11,204 nucleotides of DNA from Treponema sp. (GTDB lineage Bacteria; Spirochaetota; Spirochaetia; Treponematales; Breznakiellaceae): positions 1-11,204 of the forward strand of contig JAIRLK010000016.1 in NCBI GenBank assembly GCA_031259515.1. Direction: 5' to 3'. Every line of letters begins with the position of its first letter. Position 1 is the stretch's first letter. A program made the translations under genes and the position numbers. This document shows, one piece after another, positions 6,733-11,204 of this stretch. Under the pieces are notes generated by a model. The model was not told where the DNA came from. It saw nothing but the letters and a program-made list of their open reading frames with translations, and did no database searches.

Positions 6733-7836
6733 TCATACCCGCCCGCTCCGGTTAAGAAGAAGAAGGTCCGCCAGCACCAGGGCGGCCATAGCTTCCACCA
6801 CCGGTACGGCCCGAGGGCAGACGCATACGTCATGGCGGCCCTGAATCACCAGGTCCCGCACATTCCCTCCCCGGTCCACCGTCTTCTGCGGTACGGAGAT
6901 TGAGGCAATGGGCTTGAAAGCCACGGTAAACTCCAGGGGCATACCCGTGGAGATTCCCCCCAGGATGCCGCCTGAATTATTGGTCCCGTATGCTATATCA
7001 GGGACTCCCGGAAGAAGCGGGCCGGTTTTTGGTATGGGCCGGTCGTTTTGAAGGGAACCCCGGGAAGAAGCGGCGGAAAAACCCGCGCCAAAGGCAACGG
7101 CTTTAGCGGCCCCGATAGAAAGCATGGCGGCAGCCAGCCGGGCGTCCAGCTTCCCAAAGACCGGATCCCCCAGGCCCGGCGGAAGGCCGGTTACCAGGCA
7201 GGAAATGATCCCCCCAGCGCTGTCCCCTTCGGCGTGCAGTTCCTCTATCACGGCAAGCATCTGTTCGGCGGTTTCCCGGTGCGGAACCCGCAGGGGATTG
7301 CCTTCCGCCTCGTCAAGGTCAAACCCTTTCTCACCGGGGCCTGGGGCGTCTATCCCCGCAACCGAAGAAGTCCACGCCCGGACCGTAACGCCGAACCCGG
7401 AGAGAAAGGCCTTGGCGGCCGCGCCTGCGGCAACCCTGCCCAGGGTTTCCCGCCCGGAACTCCTGCCTCCTCCCCGGTGATCCCGGAAACCATACTTGGC
7501 TTCCCAAACCCAGTCGGCGTGGCCCGGCCTGTAGAGGTCTTTCAGGTTGTCGTAGTCGCCGGAGCGTTGAGCAGTGTTGCGCACCATGACGGCAATGGGA
7601 GTCCCCAGGGTCCTGCCCTCGAAAACGCCGGAAAGGATTTCCGGCTCGTCCGGCTCGGAACGGGTAGTGGCGGGTCCGCCGCCGCCCGGACGACGGCGGC
7701 TCAGTTCCCGGCGTATATCCTCCGCGCACAGGGGGACGCCGGCGGGACAGCCGTCAATGACGCAACCCAGGGCGGGTCCGTGGGATTCCCCGAAGGTGGT
7801 AACGGTAAAAATCGTACCGAAACTGCTGCCCCCCAT
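6733..7836 (-). CDS. aroC: Chorismate synthase
   Basis: Last enzyme of the shikimate pathway: converts 5-enolpyruvylshikimate-3-phosphate to chorismate in the cytoplasm, using reduced FMN. The 367-aa length is normal for the family. Diagnostic motifs: SFGTIFTVTTFGESHGPALG 5-24, RRRPGGG 47-53, TTRSEPDEPEILSGVFEG 57-74, YRPGHADW 102-109, RGGGRSSGRETLGRVAAG 121-138, GDSAGGII 194-201, SIGAAKAVAFG 240-250, NNSGGILGGISTG 276-288 and RHDVCVCPRAVPVVEAM 324-340. An upstream ATG in the same frame (8100) is only a shadow over the kinase gene; the start at 7836 gives the family N-terminus. Its ATG overlaps the stop of the sugar kinase gene (TGATG), so translation is probably coupled. Transcription most likely comes from the promoter at 8832-8860. 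Confidence 0.96.
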   Translation of the reverse strand: MGGSSFGTIFTVTTFGESHGPALGCVIDGCPAGVPLCAEDIRRELSRRRPGGGGPATTRSEPDEPEILSGVFEGRTLGTPIAVMVRNTAQRSGDYDNLKDLYRPGHADWVWEAKYGFRDHRGGGRSSGRETLGRVAAGAAAKAFLSGFGVTVRAWTSSVAGIDAPGPGEKGFDLDEAEGNPLRVPHRETAEQMLAVIEELHAEGDSAGGIISCLVTGLPPGLGDPVFGKLDARLAAAMLSIGAAKAVAFGAGFSAASSRGSLQNDRPIPKTGPLLPGVPDIAYGTNNSGGILGGISTGMPLEFTVAFKPIASISVPQKTVDRGGNVRDLVIQGRHDVCVCPRAVPVVEAMAALVLADLLLLNRSGRV

Positions 7837-8801
7837 CAGACGAACGCTTCCATTTCCGCAAAGGTCGGCGGGTCCGCGCCTTGGCGTGAACAAACCAGGG
7901 ACGCGGCCTTGTTGGCAAAGAACAGGGCGTCGTAAAGCTCTTCTTCCGTTAAGGCGGGTATAAACTGCCGGGACATACGGCCGTGAAGTTCCAGCCAGGC
8001 GAGGAAAGCGCCGTGGAAGGTGTCGCCCGCGCCTATAGTATCTACGACCGGTACCTCCACCACCGGGGCGGTAACCCGGAGTACGGTTCCATCCTTCCAT
8101 TTGAGCAGGGCCGCCGCGCCCTGGGGCCCCAGCGTAGTAACCGCCAACTGCGGCCCCAAGGACAGGATTCGCGCTGCGGATTTTTCCACCCCCAGACCGG
8201 GGTAAATAAAATCACAATCCGCTTCGGAAATCTTGACAATAACCGCGTCCGCCACCCATCTTTCAAACCGTTTAACATACGCCTCCCTATGGGGGATCAT
8301 GAAAGGCCGCACATTAGGGTCCAGGGAGATGACCGGCGCATCCTTCCCCCGCTTCCCCTCCCGGCGTATGAGGGTCTCTATTGAGGAGGCCACCGGTTCC
8401 ATGGTCAGGGAGATAGACCCGAAAAGGATGCACCGGGTGTCTGACGGGAGAGACGCGGGAAGATCGGCCTGGGTCAGGGACCGGTCGGCGCTTCCTTGAG
8501 TATAAAAGATGTATTGAGGCTCCTTGCCTTTTTCGAGTTTGACGAAAGCCAGCGTGGTAGTCTCGTTCGAGCGGACTATCAAATCGGTTCGGACCTTGTT
8601 TTGAGACAGGCGGCGGATCAGGATTTCCCCGAAAAAATCCGTAGAGAGTCTTCCGAAAAAAGCCGCCGGAGCTCCAAGCCGGCCTATGGCAATGGCGGTA
8701 TTGTAAGGACTGCCCCCAGGACAGGGGAGAAAAAGCGTTTCCTCTTCCGGAAACATCTTGGGAACCATGTCTATCAGCGCTTCGCCGCAAGCCAGGATCA
8801 T
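7836..8801 (-). CDS. PfkB-family carbohydrate kinase, fructokinase-like
   Basis: ATP-dependent sugar kinase of the ribokinase/PfkB family, 321 aa, cytoplasmic. Visible: start ILACGEALIDM, PfkB signature 1 GGSPYNTAIAIGRLG 29-43, GRLSTDFFGE 50-59, SLDPNVRP 159-166, TTLGPQGA 212-219 and signature 2 DTIGAGDTFHGAF 254-266 with catalytic base D260. The GEALIDM opening and GGSPYN substrate motif resemble bacterial fructokinases, so fructose to fructose-6-phosphate is the likeliest reaction, but related sugars cannot be excluded. The start at 8801 has a perfect AAGGAGG six bases upstream; a longer in-frame start at 8843 adds non-family residues and would lie within or beside the promoter. It is the first gene of an operon with aroC and is divergent from the hexokinase. 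Confidence 0.93.
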   Translation of the reverse strand: MILACGEALIDMVPKMFPEEETLFLPCPGGSPYNTAIAIGRLGAPAAFFGRLSTDFFGEILIRRLSQNKVRTDLIVRSNETTTLAFVKLEKGKEPQYIFYTQGSADRSLTQADLPASLPSDTRCILFGSISLTMEPVASSIETLIRREGKRGKDAPVISLDPNVRPFMIPHREAYVKRFERWVADAVIVKISEADCDFIYPGLGVEKSAARILSLGPQLAVTTLGPQGAAALLKWKDGTVLRVTAPVVEVPVVDTIGAGDTFHGAFLAWLELHGRMSRQFIPALTEEELYDALFFANKAASLVCSRQGADPPTFAEMEAFV

Positions 8802-8831
8802 GAACTGCCTCCTTCTTATGTTGATGAAAAG

Positions 8832-8860
8832 AGTATACCCCAAAAGAGGTAAAATTACAA
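8832..8860 (-). promoter_or_regulatory. Sigma-70-type promoter for the sugar kinase-aroC operon
   Basis: On the minus strand TTGTAA (8860-8855) and TATACT (8837-8832) are separated by exactly 17 bases, matching consensus at 4 and 5 of 6 positions. Transcription would start near 8825, giving a leader of about 24 bases before the ATG at 8801, with the AAGGAGG ribosome-binding site inside it. Confidence 0.65.
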
Positions 8861-8886
8861 TAATAGCTATTTTAGCGGATACCGGC

Positions 8887-8915
8887 TATAATAAAACTAA
8901 TTCACGCTATGGAGG
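8887..8915 (+). promoter_or_regulatory. -10 box and ribosome-binding site of the hexokinase gene
   Basis: A perfect TATAAT lies at 8887-8892 and GGAGG at 8911-8915, six bases before the ATG at 8922. No good -35 box is found at 16-18 bases upstream, so the promoter may be weak or need an activator. The ribosome-binding site decides the start against an out-of-frame ATG at 8917. Confidence 0.5.
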
Positions 8916-8921
8916 TATGGA

Positions 8922-10280
8922 ATGGGCGTAGGTTTTAATCCCAAAGAACTGGCCGAGTTTGCCCGTTATTATGGATTTCATTATGATATTTGCGATCCCA
9001 TCATGTTGATTCGGGATATACTGTCCGATATGGAGCGGGGACTTAAGGGGCAGCGGTCGAATCTGCCTATGATTCCGGCGTATATCAGGCCCGCCGCGTC
9101 TATGCCCCCCGGCAAGCCGGTCCTTGCCCTGGACGCGGGGGGCACGAATCTGAGGGCGGCGCTGGTGCGGTTCAACGAGAAGGGCGAAGGCCAGGCGGAG
9201 GGAACAAAGAAGATGCCTATGCCGGGAACCCAGGGGAGGGTTACCTCGGATCAGTTCTTTGATCAGCTTGCGGATGTAACGGCGCCGCTTTTGGAACAGA
9301 CGCCGGATGTCGCGGGGATAGGGTTCTGTTTTTCCTATCCTATGGAGATTACCAAAGACGCGGATGGGATACTCCTTGCGTTCAGCAAGGAGGTGGATGC
9401 GCCGGAGGTGATCGGGAAGCGTATAGGTCAGGGGTTGCGGGAAGCTCTGGCCCGGCGGAAACTGAAAGCCCCCGACAGGATAGTCCTCCTGAACGATACG
9501 GTAGCGACCCTGCTGTCCGGGCTGGTGGAAATTCCGGCGGACGGGGGAAAGCGCAAGGGGGAGGCCAAGTACAGAGCGGGCGGCGGCCCGGTGATCGGTC
9601 TTATTCTTGGGACGGGGTTCAACACGGCATACCCGGAAAAGCGGATTCCCAAGATTGGCTTTGAGTCCGAAACAGCGCCTCAGATCGTGGTTTGCGAGAG
9701 CGGCAACTTCGCCCCCCTGTACCTGGGGTACCTGGACCGGGAATACGACGCGACGACGAAGAACCCCGGAACCTACCTGATAGAAAAAGCCTGCGCCGGC
9801 GCGTACCTGGGTCCCCTGACCCTGCAAATTTTGAGGCAGGCGGTAAAAGACGGTGTACTCGTCTTCAAGAAATCCGGGACGCTCCTGGACTGGCCGTCTT
9901 TGCAGACCAGAGACCTTAACGAGTTCATGCACGCCCCCCTGACCGGGAAAGGGATCATAGGCGAACTCTTTGGGCCTGATGAGCTTGACGGCCTGCGGTC
10001 CCTGGCGTACCTGACATCCATCGTAACTGAACGGGGCGCCCTGCTGGCCGCCGCAGTAGTGGCCGCCATGGTGCAGCGGGTAGGAGAAGGCTATGATCCC
10101 TTTGTTCCGGTTCGTATTGCCGTGGAAGGGACCACCTATGTGATGTACAAGGGGATGAGGGAGGCGCTGGAGTCTTACCTTCATACCATGTTGTACAAAG
10201 ATTCTCCCCGGTCCTACGTGATTTCCCCGGTGGAGCAGGCATCCCTGTTTGGCGCGGCGGCGGCAGCCCTGTCAACCTGA
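8922..10280 (+). CDS. Hexokinase, eukaryote-type (hexokinase_1/hexokinase_2 fold)
   Basis: Phosphorylates glucose or other hexoses at C6 with ATP, feeding glycolysis; cytoplasmic. The 452-aa protein has the eukaryotic-type hexokinase pattern rather than the short bacterial glucokinase pattern: phosphate-binding loop LALDAGGTNLRAALV 68-82; sugar-binding GFCFSYPME 134-142 and LLAFSKEV 151-158 (K156), corresponding to FSFPxxQ and WTKGF in eukaryotic enzymes; LLNDTVATLLSG 189-200 with catalytic base D192; IGLILGTGFNTAYPE 225-239; and the sugar-contacting glutamate in VCESGNF (E259). An adenosine-loop region with VAVEGTT-like spacing (IAVEGTTYVM) lies near 409-418. Treponemes are known to encode such hexokinases of about 450 aa. 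It is transcribed alone, divergent from the fructokinase-like gene, which suggests a shared sugar-entry theme. An insertion sequence begins just after its stop. Confidence 0.94.
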   Translation: MGVGFNPKELAEFARYYGFHYDICDPIMLIRDILSDMERGLKGQRSNLPMIPAYIRPAASMPPGKPVLALDAGGTNLRAALVRFNEKGEGQAEGTKKMPMPGTQGRVTSDQFFDQLADVTAPLLEQTPDVAGIGFCFSYPMEITKDADGILLAFSKEVDAPEVIGKRIGQGLREALARRKLKAPDRIVLLNDTVATLLSGLVEIPADGGKRKGEAKYRAGGGPVIGLILGTGFNTAYPEKRIPKIGFESETAPQIVVCESGNFAPLYLGYLDREYDATTKNPGTYLIEKACAGAYLGPLTLQILRQAVKDGVLVFKKSGTLLDWPSLQTRDLNEFMHAPLTGKGIIGELFGPDELDGLRSLAYLTSIVTERGALLAAAVVAAMVQRVGEGYDPFVPVRIAVEGTTYVMYKGMREALESYLHTMLYKDSPRSYVISPVEQASLFGAAAAALST

Positions 10281-10299
10281 CGCGGCGTGGGGACAGGGC
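10266..10299 (+). repeat. 8-bp GC-rich inverted repeat around the hexokinase stop codon
   Basis: GCCCTGTC (10266-10273) and GACAGGGC (10292-10299) are exact reverse complements with 18 bases between them, containing the TGA. A short T-run (CTTTTTC) follows about 12 bases later, so it could act as a weak terminator. The right arm overlaps the possible left end of the insertion sequence, so the pairing may be a by-product of insertion. Confidence 0.35.
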
Positions 10300-11204
10300 A
10301 ACAGCACTTACTTTTTCGTGATAGATATAGGAGGCAAAGAAACCCAATGGGAGGGGAAGGATGGAACTATCAGAAGAAACGGTAAGGCGGATGAAAGGAA
10401 GTCTGGGAGAGATACCGGATCCGAGGAGGCAATGGGGGTATCTACGGCATAAGTTAATAGACCTGCTGGTCATAGGACTGTGTTCAATTATAACCCGAGG
10501 GGAAGGGTTTGACGAAATGGAGGAGATGGGCCGGGATCGGGAGCAGTGGTTCCGGCAATTTCTGGAGCTTCCGCACGGCATACCAGACGAGGACACGTTT
10601 CGCCGGATATTTGAACGGCTGAATCCCGGAGCATTGATGAAGTGCCTGCAAGACTGGCAGGGAGAGATGAGGGAAGCCGGGGAGCATAAGGCGATACCCA
10701 TGGTCAGTGCATGGGTGAACGAAAACAACCTGGTACTGGGACAACTGGCGACGGAAGAGAAAAGCAATGAAATAACGGCTATTCCGAAATTGTTAGACCT
10801 GATAGACGTAAGCGGGGACACGATAACGATTGATGCGATGGGGCGCCAGAAGGAGATCGTGAAGAAGATCCGGGGACAGAAGGCGCATTATGTCCTTGGG
10901 GTGAAGGAAAATCAGCCGCTTTTGTACCAGGAAATCAGGGAATACTTTGAATGGCTTGACGATGAAACGACCACGGAACTGCATGAGGACGTGTGGGAAA
11001 GCGGGGTAGAGAAAGGTCATGGGAGGATAGAGCAACGGAGGATACGGACGGTCGTGGATACCGGGTTTCTCAGCGGGAAGAAGGAGTGGAAGGACCTTAC
11101 GACCATTATAGAATGCCGGGGGACGCGTATGGTAGGGGATAAAACGAGTGTGAGCGTCCGATACTTTATCAGCGATAAGGATATACCGGCGGAAGAGTTC
11201 GGGA
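10294..11204 (+). mobile_element. ISAs1-family insertion sequence, left part (right end outside window)
   Basis: The element is recognised through its transposase. CAGGGC at 10294-10299, 67 bases before the transposase ATG, fits the usual position and opening of ISAs1-type terminal repeats, but this rests on memory of the family and cannot be tested without the right end. Target-site duplication cannot be assessed for the same reason. The deletion in its transposase suggests the copy cannot move by itself. Confidence 0.55.
10361..11204 (+). CDS. ISAs1-family transposase (H-repeat/YhhI-like), partial, first catalytic Asp deleted
   Basis: DDE transposase open to the window end: 281 codons visible, start supported by GGAGG six bases upstream. 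The N-terminal ISAs1-associated domain (IPDPRRQWGYLRHKLIDLL 18-36, GIPDEDTFRRIF 73-84) and the core (MVSAWVNENNLVLGQLATEE 114-133, KSNEITAIPKLLDL 134-147, TIDAMGRQKEI 156-166 with second catalytic D158, YVLGVKENQ 177-185, SVRYFISDKD 265-274) are clear. The family stretch IAIDGKTLRGS, holding the first catalytic Asp, is missing. About 20 residues are absent between the tryptophan at 99 (LQDW) and HKAIPMVSAW at 109-118 compared with E. coli YhhI-type proteins, while the frame is preserved. The third acidic residue lies beyond the window. As written, this copy should be catalytically dead. Confidence 0.9.
   Translation, partial: MELSEETVRRMKGSLGEIPDPRRQWGYLRHKLIDLLVIGLCSIITRGEGFDEMEEMGRDREQWFRQFLELPHGIPDEDTFRRIFERLNPGALMKCLQDWQGEMREAGEHKAIPMVSAWVNENNLVLGQLATEEKSNEITAIPKLLDLIDVSGDTITIDAMGRQKEIVKKIRGQKAHYVLGVKENQPLLYQEIREYFEWLDDETTTELHEDVWESGVEKGHGRIEQRRIRTVVDTGFLSGKKEWKDLTTIIECRGTRMVGDKTSVSVRYFISDKDIPAEEFG

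Noticed and set aside
7048..7963. Plus-strand open frames of up to 295 codons opposite aroC
   Set aside because: Shadows of a GC-rich gene; the encoded proteins are rich in Gly, Pro and Arg without motifs, and aroC is certain on the other strand.
7837..8100. N-terminal extension of chorismate synthase by 88 residues
   Set aside because: The extension lies inside the sugar kinase gene in another frame and does not resemble any AroC N-terminus; the ATG at 7836 gives the normal length.
8802..8843. Longer start of the sugar kinase at 8843
   Set aside because: AAGGAGG sits at ideal spacing before the ATG at 8801, and the promoter -10 box overlaps the extra codons.
8907..10184. Minus-strand open frame of 425 codons opposite the hexokinase
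   Set aside because: It lies wholly antisense to a gene with clear family motifs and shows only a composition-driven, low-complexity protein without recognisable domains.

Overview
The window looks like part of a spirochete chromosome, most likely a Treponema-like organism of the termite-gut type. The arguments are the archaeal-type PheS C-terminus, a eukaryote-type hexokinase of the kind found in treponemes, a FIST sensor beside a hybrid histidine kinase, and a moderate to high GC content. The genus is an inference from protein character, not from a marker gene. No tRNA, rRNA or CRISPR array is visible.

Layout. 1-759 (+): 3' part of pheS, then a perfect hairpin (761-787) and a T-rich tract. 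825-4433 (-): a cytoplasmic FIST protein followed by a PAS/HisKA/HATPase/receiver hybrid kinase. The two are in the same reading frame, separated by a single TAA, and the kinase frame has no ordinary start codon for its first 41 codons. 4434-4643: AT-rich divergent region with a good promoter for the FIST gene and a perfect 20-bp inverted repeat overlapping that promoter and its expected transcription start. 4644-5453 (+): HAD-IIB phosphatase. 5548-6576 (-): XdhC-family molybdenum hydroxylase maturation factor. 6577-6732: short spacer with palindromes and two tiny frames. 6733-8801 (-): aroC and a PfkB-family sugar kinase overlapping as TGATG, driven by a clear sigma-70-type promoter at 8832-8860. 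8922-10280 (+): hexokinase. 10294-end (+): left part of an ISAs1-family insertion sequence, running off the window.

How the genes relate. The hexokinase and the fructokinase-like PfkB protein are divergently transcribed from a 120-bp spacer, so sugar phosphorylation is the theme there. aroC is translationally coupled behind the sugar kinase, and xdhC follows on the same strand with a looser link. The FIST and kinase genes form a second unit: a probable cytoplasmic small-ligand sensor and its signalling partner. Most genes are recognisable housekeeping or signalling families. The points most worth a second look are the FIST/kinase junction, the operator-like palindrome in front of it, and the transposase that has lost its first catalytic aspartate by an in-frame deletion.
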